The notes below the pieces were generated by a model. It saw only the letters and a list, made by a program, of their open reading frames with translations, had not been told where the DNA came from and did not search any database. A program made the translations under genes and the position numbers. A stretch of 64,000 nucleotides of DNA from Tardibacter sp963781025 (lineage in GTDB: Bacteria; Pseudomonadota; Alphaproteobacteria; Sphingomonadales; Sphingomonadaceae), in the NCBI GenBank assembly GCA_963781025.1, contig CAWADU010000003.1, positions 1-64,000 of the forward strand, written 5' to 3'. Each line of letters opens with the position of its first letter. Position 1 is the stretch's first letter. Shown here piece by piece: positions 39,883 to 47,994 of the stretch.

Positions 39883-42267
39883 ATGAAGAACAGGTACCTA
39901 TATCTGGTCACGGTCGCGGCCGTAGCCATGTGGAACGCGCCTCTGCTCGCTCAAACCACGGATGAAAACCGCTCTAAGGCGTCGACTTCCCAACCCGAAC
40001 TCGGCGACATCATCGTTACCGCGAACAAGGTGGAGCAGCGCCTGCTCGATGTGCCAGTTGCGGTTACGGCCTTTTCGTCGATCCAGCGCGATCGGATGGG
40101 CCTCACCACAACCCAGGATATTGCCGCATTCACGCCTAGCATGAGCTTCTCGAATGATCCGCCGCGCGTGTTCCTCCGTGGCGTTGGACAGAACGCTGGC
40201 CAGCGTTCGGCGGACCCTGGGGTTGGGCTTTATTACGACGGCGTCTATTCAGTAAACGCTGCCGCGATCTCGACGCCCTCAATCATCACCGAACGTATCG
40301 AGGTGCTGCGCGGTCCGCAGGGCACGCTTTATGGGAAGAACACCACCGGCGGCGCCATCAATATCATCGCCAAGCGACCCACCAAGGAATTCACGGGCGA
40401 ATTTCGCGAAGATTTCGGGAATTATGAACGTTCTGTGACCGGCCTCACGCTGTCGGGGCCCATCACCGATACGGTTCGTTTCCGCTTGACGGGCACCTAT
40501 AATTGGCAGGGCAGGGGTTTCATCCGCAATATTGTCGGGGATGACATGCCAACGGGACGAAGCTACACGCTTGAAGCGCAGGTGGAGGCCGATCTTACCC
40601 CCAATCTCAATTTCTGGGCGAAATATGCTTTTGCCCGCACCGACCAACTCAATGAGCCGGCGTCGTTCTCCTTCCCTTATATTACCGCGCCCGAGACCAT
40701 AGACGGTCTCAACGTCAATCCGCTCTACAATTATGATGTCGCGAATCCGGGAATTGCAAACAGGCGCACCACCGCACTGGATGTGGCGCCATCGTTCCAC
40801 GGGTCCAACCATCAGGTTACTGCCCATCTGGACTGGAACATCAGCGACCATCTCGCGCTTCGGTACATCGGCGGTTACAACACAGCACATGCCGCGATCG
40901 CCAGGGATCTCGACAACTCCGCCCGAACGGAGCCATTCGTAGATACTGACCCCACCGCTGCCGCCTTATGTGGGGCCTTTGGCTACAGTTGTCTCTATTC
41001 GCCCATCACCAGGGCGGATATCACGGGTAGTCCCGAGACTTTCAGTAACGAACTGAACCTCATTTCCAGCGGGAATGATAAGCTGGACTATACGCTTGGT
41101 CTTTATCAATATTGGGAAAACGCGCCGTTTACGGCCGATTTGCGCAGGCCGGGCCAGCCTGCCCTTCAGCCCGTTCAGTATGCGGACAATCCCGGTGGTA
41201 CATATATCTACTCATTCGGCGCGCAGAAAAATCTGACGCTCGCCGGTTTTGGACAGGCTGACTATCACCTCGACGATCAATGGACCGTAGAGGCCGGATT
41301 TCGCTATAGTTATGACAAGAAGGAGGTCATCTCCGGTCTAAAGCGGCTCACCTTCTCAGATCCGCTCACCGGGTTCATTCTCTGCGGGTTCACATCTATT
41401 TTTTGCGATCTGATCACGCCCGCAACGGCTCCACCGCCAGACGATTTCAAGCGCAACTTCACCGGATGGTCGGGCCGTCTTTCACTGCAATGGCAGCCCG
41501 ATGAACAGACCAATGCATATGCCTTGATCAGTCGAGGATACAAAGCTGGCGCAATCACCGTCCCAGGGAAAAGAACGTTTATTCCTCCCGAAACGGTCAT
41601 TGACTATGAGGTCGGGCTCAAAAAGCAGTTCGGAAGGACGCTTCTGCTCAATCTTGCTGCCTTTTATTATGACTATAAGAATATCCAGATTCAGACCAAC
41701 GGGCCTGATCCGGCCGTTCCCGGCAATTTTACAACGGTCTATGTCAGTGCCCAAAAGGCACGGACTTACGGGTTCGAGGCCGAAGCAAATCTGAACATCA
41801 CGGAAAATCTGACCGCCCTGCTCAGCTATTCCTACCTGAATGCAAAAATGAACAGGGTGGATGGGACCATTATTGATTTGGCAAACTCAGCGGCTGGTCC
41901 GCAAGACGTTAGCGGAAACGCTATTCCACAATCGCCCAAACATAAGCTCGCTGCCAATCTAGGCTATACTTTCGATCTTGGATCGAACGGAAATCTCCAA
42001 CTTTCCGGCACCTATATCTACACAAGCGCGAAATATTTCGACATATTCTCGAACAACCCGCTTTATAAAAGTAAGGGCTTTGAGCAAGTGGACCTTCGCA
42101 TGTTGTACAATGACGAAGATAATCGCTTTACTGTGATTGGATACGTCAAGAACTTGTTAGACAAGGATGCGGCAAACTTTACAAATCTCGTCAATGGTAC
42201 CGCGCAGATCTCTTATCAGTTGAACCAGCCACGCACATATGGTGTGGAGGTTCAGGTTCGGTTCTGA
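39883..42267 (+). CDS. TonB-dependent outer-membrane receptor
   Basis: 794 residues from ATG 39883, with AGGAGGGG 11 bases upstream. Signal peptide core YLYLVTVAAVAMWNAPLLAQ. Plug domain: GDIIVTANKVEQRLLDVPVAVTAFSS, DIAAFTPSMSF, PRVFLRGVGQN and ERIEVLRGPQGTLYGKNTTGGAINIIAKRP. A 22-stranded barrel follows, with final NQPRTYGVEVQVRF. It takes up a large or scarce ligand across the outer membrane using TonB. No TonB/ExbBD genes are next to it. It is AT-richer than its core neighbours. The adjoining GH106 remnant and sugar operon hint at a rhamnose-containing glycoside ligand, an inference. Confidence 0.93.
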   Translation: MKNRYLYLVTVAAVAMWNAPLLAQTTDENRSKASTSQPELGDIIVTANKVEQRLLDVPVAVTAFSSIQRDRMGLTTTQDIAAFTPSMSFSNDPPRVFLRGVGQNAGQRSADPGVGLYYDGVYSVNAAAISTPSIITERIEVLRGPQGTLYGKNTTGGAINIIAKRPTKEFTGEFREDFGNYERSVTGLTLSGPITDTVRFRLTGTYNWQGRGFIRNIVGDDMPTGRSYTLEAQVEADLTPNLNFWAKYAFARTDQLNEPASFSFPYITAPETIDGLNVNPLYNYDVANPGIANRRTTALDVAPSFHGSNHQVTAHLDWNISDHLALRYIGGYNTAHAAIARDLDNSARTEPFVDTDPTAAALCGAFGYSCLYSPITRADITGSPETFSNELNLISSGNDKLDYTLGLYQYWENAPFTADLRRPGQPALQPVQYADNPGGTYIYSFGAQKNLTLAGFGQADYHLDDQWTVEAGFRYSYDKKEVISGLKRLTFSDPLTGFILCGFTSIFCDLITPATAPPPDDFKRNFTGWSGRLSLQWQPDEQTNAYALISRGYKAGAITVPGKRTFIPPETVIDYEVGLKKQFGRTLLLNLAAFYYDYKNIQIQTNGPDPAVPGNFTTVYVSAQKARTYGFEAEANLNITENLTALLSYSYLNAKMNRVDGTIIDLANSAAGPQDVSGNAIPQSPKHKLAANLGYTFDLGSNGNLQLSGTYIYTSAKYFDIFSNNPLYKSKGFEQVDLRMLYNDEDNRFTVIGYVKNLLDKDAANFTNLVNGTAQISYQLNQPRTYGVEVQVRF

Positions 42268-42282
42268 TCTGGTGCACTATTC

Positions 42283-42313
42283 AAGGGCCGCAGCACCATG
42301 TGCTGCGGCCCTT
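42283..42313 (+). terminator. hairpin after the TonB receptor gene
   Basis: Perfect 14-base-pair stem AAGGGCCGCAGCAC / GTGCTGCGGCCCTT around a CAT loop, beginning 15 bases after the stop. There is no T-run, so it is either a weak intrinsic terminator, an mRNA-stabilising hairpin or a transposon-type end. Confidence 0.6.
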
Positions 42314-42455
42314 GATCTATCACAGCCCTAAAAAACGAAGGTCGAAATTAGGCGGGTGCCCGATGCATCCGGCGTGCCCCCGCTGAGGTCTACCGGGGAC
42401 GACCAACACATCCTTCTGGATGCGATATTCACCCGCGCGACTTGAGGTGAAACCA

Positions 42456-42824
42456 ATGACGACACCCTTGTCTCAGGAATTGCGTAAGAAGCTGCTCCAG
42501 GAAGTCGAGGAAGGTCATTCCATCCGTGAGGTGGCGGCAAGGAACCAGGTCAACGCATCGACAGTCTTCAAGCTACTGCGGCGCGTACGCGAGACCGGTA
42601 GCACGGTGCCCGCGAAGATCGGCGGCTACCGCAAGTCGAGGCTCCTTGAACAGGACGACTTTCTGCGGACGCTAGTGGCGTCGAGCGACGGTATCACGCT
42701 CGCCCGAATTCGAGATGCGCTGGCCCAACGAGGCCTCACGCCCGTCTCGCTGACGACAATTTGGTCGACGCTGCGTCGCCTCGGACTGGAACACAAGAAA
42801 AAGAGCCAGCCGCGTAGGCGGTGA
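42456..42824 (+). pseudogene. IS630-type transposase N-terminal remnant
   Basis: 122 residues from ATG 42456. An N-terminal helix-turn-helix (LSQELRKKLLQEVEEGHSIREVAARNQVNASTVFKLLRRVRETG), a linker (KIGGYRKSRL) and a second DNA-binding block (ARIRDALAQRGLTPVSLTTIWSTLRRLGLEHKKKS) match the first part of IS630-family transposases. The DDE catalytic half is missing: the frame stops after QPRRR and the following 200 bases do not encode it. It marks past insertion near the right tRNA-Pro border. Confidence 0.7.
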
Positions 42825-43037
42825 TAACGGGCGGTGCGGCCCAAGCTTCCTCCGGCGTTGATAATGCAGACGCCGGTTCGATCCCAGCCTATTTGGATTC
42901 ACAATATGCGAACGACAATACCGAGGCGACCGGCGTCGGCGTGTCGGTGGTGATGACAAAAATCGGTACTCTTTGACGCGCAGAGCGCTATGGCGCTTGC
43001 CAACTTGCGCGACGCGCTCTATTCCGCGCGCCTAGGT

Positions 43038-43114
43038 CGGGGCGTAGCGCAGCCTGGTAGCGCATCAGACTGGGGGTCTGGGGGTCGCAGGTTCGAATCC
43101 TGTCGCCCCGACCA
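43038..43114 (+). tRNA. tRNA-Pro (anticodon GGG)
   Basis: 77-base cloverleaf with encoded CCA. Acceptor stem CGGGGCG/CGCCCCG; D arm AGCGCAGCCTGGTAGCGC; anticodon loop CTGGGGG with GGG in place; T arm GCAGGTTCGAATCCTGT. It reads CCC/CCU codons. It forms the right border of the accessory block that starts at the other tRNA-Pro (CGG) 13.4 kb upstream. Confidence 0.95.
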
Positions 43115-43227
43115 TTTTTCCCCTCATTTCCAGACGAGGCAGGGTCCGCGAGCTGTATTCGGCTATGGCCTGTCCTACAAATAACCAAAAAGGTTAGTTC
43201 GTGATTCGCTGAAAACGGAGGCGATTC

Positions 43228-43770
43228 ATGAATATCGACGGATTGCTTGACGGGCTGCTTGCGCGGGAAGGCGGCTATGCCGATCATCCCGCGGACAAGG
43301 GCGGACCGACGAACTGGGGCATTACGCAAGCGACCGCGCGTAGCGCCGGTTTCATGGGGCAGATGCGTGACCTGCCGAAAAGTCTGGCCAGGGATATTTA
43401 CCGGAAACGCTATTGGCTGGACCCGGGGTTCGATCGCGTCTGCGGGCTGGCGCCACCCATTGCGGCGGAATTGTTCGATACCGGCGTCAACATGGGGCCC
43501 ATGGTCGCGACGGCCATCCTCCAGCGCGCGCTCAACGCCCTCAATCGCAACGGCCGCGATTGGCCGGACATCGCCGTCGACCGACGCATTGGCGGAGCGA
43601 CTCTCGCCGCGATCGAGGCGCTGATCGCGGCGCGTGGCAATGCCGGAGTGCGGGTGCTTGTCAGGGCGATGAACGCCTTGCAGGGCGCGCGTTACGTCGA
43701 ACTCACCGAACAACGCCCTGCAAACGAAGCCTTTGCCTTTGGCTGGCTGGACAAGCGCGTCGGCGACTGA
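43228..43770 (+). CDS. GH108 muramidase / phage-type endolysin
   Basis: 180 residues. The GH108 catalytic motif is complete: LLAREGGYADHPADKGGPTNWGIT, with the catalytic Glu in EGGY, followed by the C-terminal peptidoglycan-binding-3 domain (FDTGVNMGPMVATAILQRALN, DWPDIAVDRRIGG). It cuts the glycan strands of peptidoglycan. There is no signal peptide, so it needs the holin gene that follows 18 bases later to reach the cell wall. This pair is isolated, with no capsid or tail genes nearby. An inverted repeat TAACC-AAAAA-GGTTA lies 32 bases upstream. Confidence 0.9.
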   Translation: MNIDGLLDGLLAREGGYADHPADKGGPTNWGITQATARSAGFMGQMRDLPKSLARDIYRKRYWLDPGFDRVCGLAPPIAAELFDTGVNMGPMVATAILQRALNALNRNGRDWPDIAVDRRIGGATLAAIEALIAARGNAGVRVLVRAMNALQGARYVELTEQRPANEAFAFGWLDKRVGD

Positions 43771-43788
43771 ACGAAGAGAGGCTGAAAT

Positions 43789-44202
43789 ATGAGCATCATC
43801 GAGGGAATTATCGGCCCGATCGGCACGCTGATCGACAGGGTCATTCCAGATCCGCAGGCCCGCGACCGCGCGAAGCTGGAACTTCTGCAATTGCAGGGCA
43901 GCCAGGAAATGGAGGCGCTCAAGACCCAGTTGTCCGCGATCGTCGCCGAGGCGCAGTCGAGCGACCCTTGGACCAGCCGGGCGCGGCCCAGTTTTCTTTA
44001 CGTCATGTACGCGCTGCTGCTGTGGTCTATCCCGATGGGCCTGATCGCCGCCGCCCAGCCAGCCATGGCGGACGCCATCAGCCGGGGCATGACCGCCTAT
44101 CTGAACGGAATCCCGGAACCGCTCTACGCGCTCTTCGGGACGGGCTATCTCGGCTACACCGCCGCCCGCCAATGGGGCAAGGCGAAGGGAACCGACCGCT
44201 AG
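43789..44202 (+). CDS. holin, 3TM family
   Basis: 137 residues. A cytoplasmic amphipathic start (IIEGIIGPIGTLIDRVIPDPQARDRAKLELLQLQ) is followed by a coiled region and the membrane part (FLYVMYALLLWSIPMGLIAAAQ, LNGIPEPLYALFGTGYLGYTAARQWGKAKG). This matches the HP_3TMs holin family found beside GH108 endolysins in phages and gene transfer agents. It permeabilises the inner membrane so that the endolysin can act. Operon with the endolysin gene. Confidence 0.85.
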   Translation: MSIIEGIIGPIGTLIDRVIPDPQARDRAKLELLQLQGSQEMEALKTQLSAIVAEAQSSDPWTSRARPSFLYVMYALLLWSIPMGLIAAAQPAMADAISRGMTAYLNGIPEPLYALFGTGYLGYTAARQWGKAKGTDR

Positions 44203-44261
44203 CCAAAGCGTCTTACCCACCGCCGCTCGCGAAAAGCGGCGCAGTATCGAAGGGTGAAGCA

Positions 44262-44633
44262 ATGATTTCCACAGCCAAATGTGCAGTCGTAGCTAGTCTG
44301 GTCGCGTTGGCGGCGTGTGGAGGCAATAAGACGGCTGGAGAAAATGTCGCTGAACAAGCGGATACGGTCGCGGACAACATGGACCGGCAAGCCGATACCA
44401 TGGAGCAACGATCGGATGAAATGAGTAACCAGGCCGTTGGAGGCGCAATGGAAAATCAGGCCGAGGCGTTGGAGAACCGCGCCGATGTCGTCCGCGACAT
44501 GGGCAAGAAGCAAGGCGAGGCCGTCGACGAGTTCGACCGGTCAATAATCGCGATAAAGACGACCATGGCGGCATGGCCGCCGCGGTCGTCGCACCTGGCT
44601 ACCAATAGCGGACCTGCCTATTGCGCGGCCTGA
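44262..44633 (+). CDS. small lipoprotein with Asp/Glu/Arg-rich heptads
   Basis: 123 residues from ATG 44262. Lipobox LAACGG follows the signal core AVVASLVALA. The mature part is a long charged helix: VAEQADTVADNMDRQADTMEQRSDEMSNQ, MENQAEALENRADVVRDMGKKQG, with regular repeats of polar residues, suggesting a coiled-coil envelope lipoprotein. The last 30 residues (IIAIKTTMAAWPPRSSHLA) look non-coding-like and the frame +2 over them reads DKDDHGGMAAAVVAPGYQ, so an indel is possible here too. End overlaps the gamma-carbonic anhydrase gene by 16 bases. Confidence 0.65.
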   Translation: MISTAKCAVVASLVALAACGGNKTAGENVAEQADTVADNMDRQADTMEQRSDEMSNQAVGGAMENQAEALENRADVVRDMGKKQGEAVDEFDRSIIAIKTTMAAWPPRSSHLATNSGPAYCAA

Positions 44634-45154
44634 TGTTCCGCACGGTGGATCCTGGCGTTTTCGACGTAACGCGCCGTGCCCCGGTGATGGGAATGGATTT
44701 CCGCGTCGGTCAGATCCCGCATGTAGCGAGCAGGGCGCCCAGACCAAAGTTGTCTCGGCAGGATGCGCTTGCCGGGCGTTAGCATGGCGCCTGCCGCCAG
44801 CATGCCGTCCCCTTCTATCTCGCAGCCATCCATGACGATGGTGCCGAGCCCGACAAAGGCGCGGTCATGAAGCTTGCATCCGTGGATCATCGCCATGTGA
44901 CCGATCAGCACATCGTCGCCGATTTCCGTGCCGTGCAGGCGGGAAGTCACATGGACCACCGTGCCATCCTGAATGTTGGTGCGCGCCCCGACATGGAGAG
45001 AGTTCACATCGCCGCGCAACACGCAATTGTACCAGATGCTGCTGTCTTCGCCGATCGTCACGTCGCCGATGATGCGGCTGCCCGGCGCGATGAAGGCCGA
45101 ACCGGCGATGGAAGGCACAATGCCATTGAAGGGCAGGATTGTGATGTCATTCAT
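44618..45154 (-). CDS. gamma-class carbonic anhydrase-like hexapeptide-repeat protein
   Basis: 178 residues; left-handed beta-helix made of hexapeptide repeats (ITILPFNGIVPSIAGSAFIAPGSRIIGDVTIGEDSSI, SLHVGARTNIQDGTVVHV). The metal-binding His residues are HV in GTVVHVTS, HMAMIHG and a Cys/His tail. It is the YrdA/CaiE type, which may hydrate CO2 or use an acyl acceptor. It is probably the last gene of a small minus-strand group with the GNAT gene, whose stop overlaps its start by four bases. Confidence 0.88.
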   Translation of the reverse strand: MNDITILPFNGIVPSIAGSAFIAPGSRIIGDVTIGEDSSIWYNCVLRGDVNSLHVGARTNIQDGTVVHVTSRLHGTEIGDDVLIGHMAMIHGCKLHDRAFVGLGTIVMDGCEIEGDGMLAAGAMLTPGKRILPRQLWSGRPARYMRDLTDAEIHSHHRGTARYVENARIHRAEHQAAQ

Positions 45155-45684
45155 TCGGGGCGCTCTATGACATAGGTGATGTGCGGCCGCAGGGGACTGC
45201 TTTCGGGCAACAGCGGGTGGTCGAAGTCAAGCTCTGGCAAGCGGTACATGCCGAGCCTTTCCATCAACCGCCAGGAGCGGGTGTTTGGAAGGGTCGTGAT
45301 CGCGTAGATCCGGTCGCAGCAGACGTTCTTCCATGCCCAGCGCAGGCTCGCCTCGGCGGCTTCACGCGCGTAACCGGCGCCCCAGGCATCGGGACGCAGC
45401 CGCCATCCGATTTCCATCCGATTAGCGATTGGCGTGCCGGCGGGCCCGGGCTTGAGGCCGCAAAGGCCAAGCAATGCGCCGTCCTGCTGACGCTCAACCG
45501 CCCAGAAGCAATGGCCGCGCTGCGCTTGAAGCATAATCATGCGATCGATCAGGGCATCGCATCCGGCCGGATCCTGCAGCGGCCCGAGAAATTCCATCAC
45601 CTTCGGATCGCGGCCCATCAGGTGCATCGGCTCGCGATCGGCGTCGCGCCAGAGGCGCAGCAGCAGGCGAGCCGTCTCGATCAT
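45151..45684 (-). CDS. GNAT-family N-acetyltransferase (RimJ/RimL-like)
   Basis: 177 residues. N-terminus IETARLLLRLWRDADREPM is typical of the RimJ/RimL subgroup. The acetyl-CoA binding region with IGWRLRPDAWGAGYAREAAEASLRWAW contains the RxxGxG/A signature and TTLPNTRSWRLMERLGM. Substrate is unknown; homologues acetylate N-termini, antibiotics or small molecules. Its start overlaps nothing; the region upstream has a short repeat ATGGCCGG-A/G-CTCTG twice next to the end of argC. Confidence 0.85.
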   Translation of the reverse strand: MIETARLLLRLWRDADREPMHLMGRDPKVMEFLGPLQDPAGCDALIDRMIMLQAQRGHCFWAVERQQDGALLGLCGLKPGPAGTPIANRMEIGWRLRPDAWGAGYAREAAEASLRWAWKNVCCDRIYAITTLPNTRSWRLMERLGMYRLPELDFDHPLLPESSPLRPHITYVIERPE

Positions 45685-45714
45685 GGCCGGACTCTGGTCA
45701 TGGCCGGGCTCTGA

Positions 45715-46755
45715 TCATGGGAAAAGCGCCGCAGCTTCCAGCCCCATCGTTTCCGGGAAGCCCATCATCAGGTTCATGTTCTGGATCGCCTGGCCGGACG
45801 ACCCCTTCACCAGATTGTCGATCGCCGCGATCACCAGCGCCCGCCTTGGATTGCGGTCGGCAAAGACATTGACGACGGCATGGTTCGACCCGCGCACCAT
45901 GCGGGTGGCGGGCGCCGCGCCTTCGGGCAGCAAGTGGACGAAGGGCTCATCGGCATAGCGCGTCGCTAGCCGCGCCCGCAGATCAGCGGGGCTTGCGCCA
46001 TTCGCCAGATCGACCGTCGCCGTCACCAGTTCTCCCCGGTTCATCGGCACAAGATGCGGCGTGAAGCCGACCGTCACGGCCCTGCCGGCGCGCTTGCCGA
46101 TTTCCTGCTCGATCTCAGGCATGTGACGGTGCCTGCCCATGCCATAGGGTTGCACTGCCTCGGCCACCTCGGTGAAAAGATTGCTTTCCTTGAGACTTCT
46201 GCCAGCGCCTGACACACCGGACATGGCGAATATGGCGATGGTCGATGCATCGACCAGCCCGGCCTCCACCAGCGGCAGCAGCGCGAGCAACGCTGCGGTG
46301 GGGTAACAGCCGGGACAGGCGGTGAGCTTCGCACCCGCCAGTTGTTCGCGCGCAAACTCGGTGAGGCCGTAGACAGCGTCCGGCAGCAGCGCCGGGGCCG
46401 GATGCGCATTGCCGTACCAGTCGGCATAGGTGGCAGCGTCATTCAGCCGGAAATCTGCGGAAAGATCGACGATGCGCGGCCCGCTGATTTGCGACAGCAG
46501 CGCGGCCGAGGCGGCGTGCGGCAGACAGCCGAACACGACGTCTATGCCCGAAAAGTCGATCTCGTCGGCCTTGGTCAGCACCGGCAGCGTGTATGGCGCG
46601 AAATGCGGCCAGATCGCCTGCATCGTCTGCCCCGCCTTGGCGTTGGCGGCGAGCGCGGCAATCTCCAGCATCGGATGGGTAAGCGCGAGGCGAACGAGAT
46701 CAGCCCCGGTATAGCCCGAGGCACCAAGCACGGCGATGCGAATGCGATCTGTCAT
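45715..46755 (-). CDS. argC: N-acetyl-gamma-glutamyl-phosphate reductase
   Basis: 346 residues; third step of arginine biosynthesis, reducing N-acetylglutamyl phosphate with NADPH. N-terminal Rossmann motif VLGASGYTGADLVRL, the catalytic Cys150 in KLTACPGCYPTAAL, and the SGVSGAGRSLKESN and PMNRGELVTATVDL segments that line the active site. Length fits the longer type-1 ArgC. It is separated by 37 bases from the hemB gene upstream and may be in one operon with it. Confidence 0.95.
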   Translation of the reverse strand: MTDRIRIAVLGASGYTGADLVRLALTHPMLEIAALAANAKAGQTMQAIWPHFAPYTLPVLTKADEIDFSGIDVVFGCLPHAASAALLSQISGPRIVDLSADFRLNDAATYADWYGNAHPAPALLPDAVYGLTEFAREQLAGAKLTACPGCYPTAALLALLPLVEAGLVDASTIAIFAMSGVSGAGRSLKESNLFTEVAEAVQPYGMGRHRHMPEIEQEIGKRAGRAVTVGFTPHLVPMNRGELVTATVDLANGASPADLRARLATRYADEPFVHLLPEGAAPATRMVRGSNHAVVNVFADRNPRRALVIAAIDNLVKGSSGQAIQNMNLMMGFPETMGLEAAALFP

Positions 46756-46791
46756 CGGCTTGCGTTAGGACATGCGCGCCCGAGTTCGCAA

Positions 46792-47785
46792 TCAACCCAG
46801 CAACTCAGCCGCCCGTGGCGCGTGGTAGGTTAGTATGCCCGAACAGCCGGCGCGCTTGAAGGCGGTCAGCGTCTCAATGATTGCGGCGTCGCGTTCGAGC
46901 ACGCCCGCCGCGACCGCCGCCTCGATCATCGCATACTCGCCCGACACCTGATAAGCGAACACCGGCACTTCAAAACGTGTCTTCACCTGCCGGATGATAT
47001 CGAGATAGGGCAGGCCCGGTTTCACCATCACGCTGTCCGCGCCCTCGGCGATGTCGAGCGCGACTTCGCGGAGCGCTTCCTCGGCATTGCCGTAATCCAT
47101 CTGGTAGGTTTTCTTGTCGCCCTTCAGCAGGCCGCCCGATCCCACCGCATCGCGAAAGGGCCCATAAAAGGCCGACGCATATTTGGCGGAATAGGCCATG
47201 ATCTGGACGTTGACGCGGCCCGCGCCCTCAAGCGCCTGCCGGATGCGCCCGACCCGCCCGTCCATCATGTCGGAAGGCGCGACAATGTCCGCGCCCGCTT
47301 CGGCCTGAACGAGCGCCTGACCGACCAGCGCATCCATGGTCACATCGTTCAGCACATAGCCGTTCGTATCGACAAGGCCGTCATGGCCGTGGCTGGTATA
47401 GGGGTCGAGCGCGACATCGGTGAGCACGCCGATATCGGGCGCCGCGTCCTTGATCGCCTTTGTCGCGCGGCACATGAGGTTGTCGGGATTTAGCGCTTCC
47501 CGCCCGTCATCCGTCCTGAGTTCGCGCGGGGTGTTCGGGAACAGCGCAAGGCAAGGAATGCCGAGGTCGCGGGCGCGCCGTGCGGCATCCCCAATCAGGT
47601 CCACCGACAGACGTTCCACACCGGGCAGGGCCGCGATCGGTTCGTGGGCGTTTTTCCCGTCGGTGACGAACAGCGGCCAGATGAGATCGGCGGGCGTCAG
47701 CACCGTTTCGCGGTAAAGCGCGCGGCTCCAGGCGGCGGCGCGGGTACGGCGAAGGCGAAGGGCGGGGTAAGAGGCATGAAGTCAT
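46792..47785 (-). CDS. hemB: delta-aminolevulinic acid dehydratase, frameshifted near the start
   Basis: Joins two 5-aminolevulinates into porphobilinogen for haem. The clear frame starts only at an internal codon (MLTPADLIWPLFV), 303 residues, but the upstream sequence in another frame gives YPALRLRRTRAAAWSRALYRETV joined to it. Removing one base at 47776 restores a start at ATG 47785 (MTSASYPALRLR) and 330 residues, the usual length. Active-site lysines are in IMAYSAKYASAFYGPF and SVMVKPGLPY. The metal loop is DVALDPYTSHGHDG without cysteines, the Mg-type. Divergent from ccmC. Confidence 0.92.
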
Positions 47786-47994
47786 GCGGGGCTTTTAGAG
47801 CAAGAATTATCCGAACTAAACACTTGTCACTTCCAGCGGCGGCCGGGGTCCATAGACCTAGCCGTCTTGGACAATTGGCTTGTCAGTATGGATATGGATG
47901 CCAGCCTGGGATGACATTACGCTAAGGCATAGTGTCGCGAGTTCTTCCCTCTAACCCCTCGCACTTCGCTGTTGCTGATGCTAGAGGCGCAACC

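Noticed and set aside
42825..43037. Short spacer between the IS630 remnant and tRNA-Pro(GGG)
   Set aside because: No catalytic IS630 half, no terminal repeat pair and no coding frame with recognisable content could be seen.
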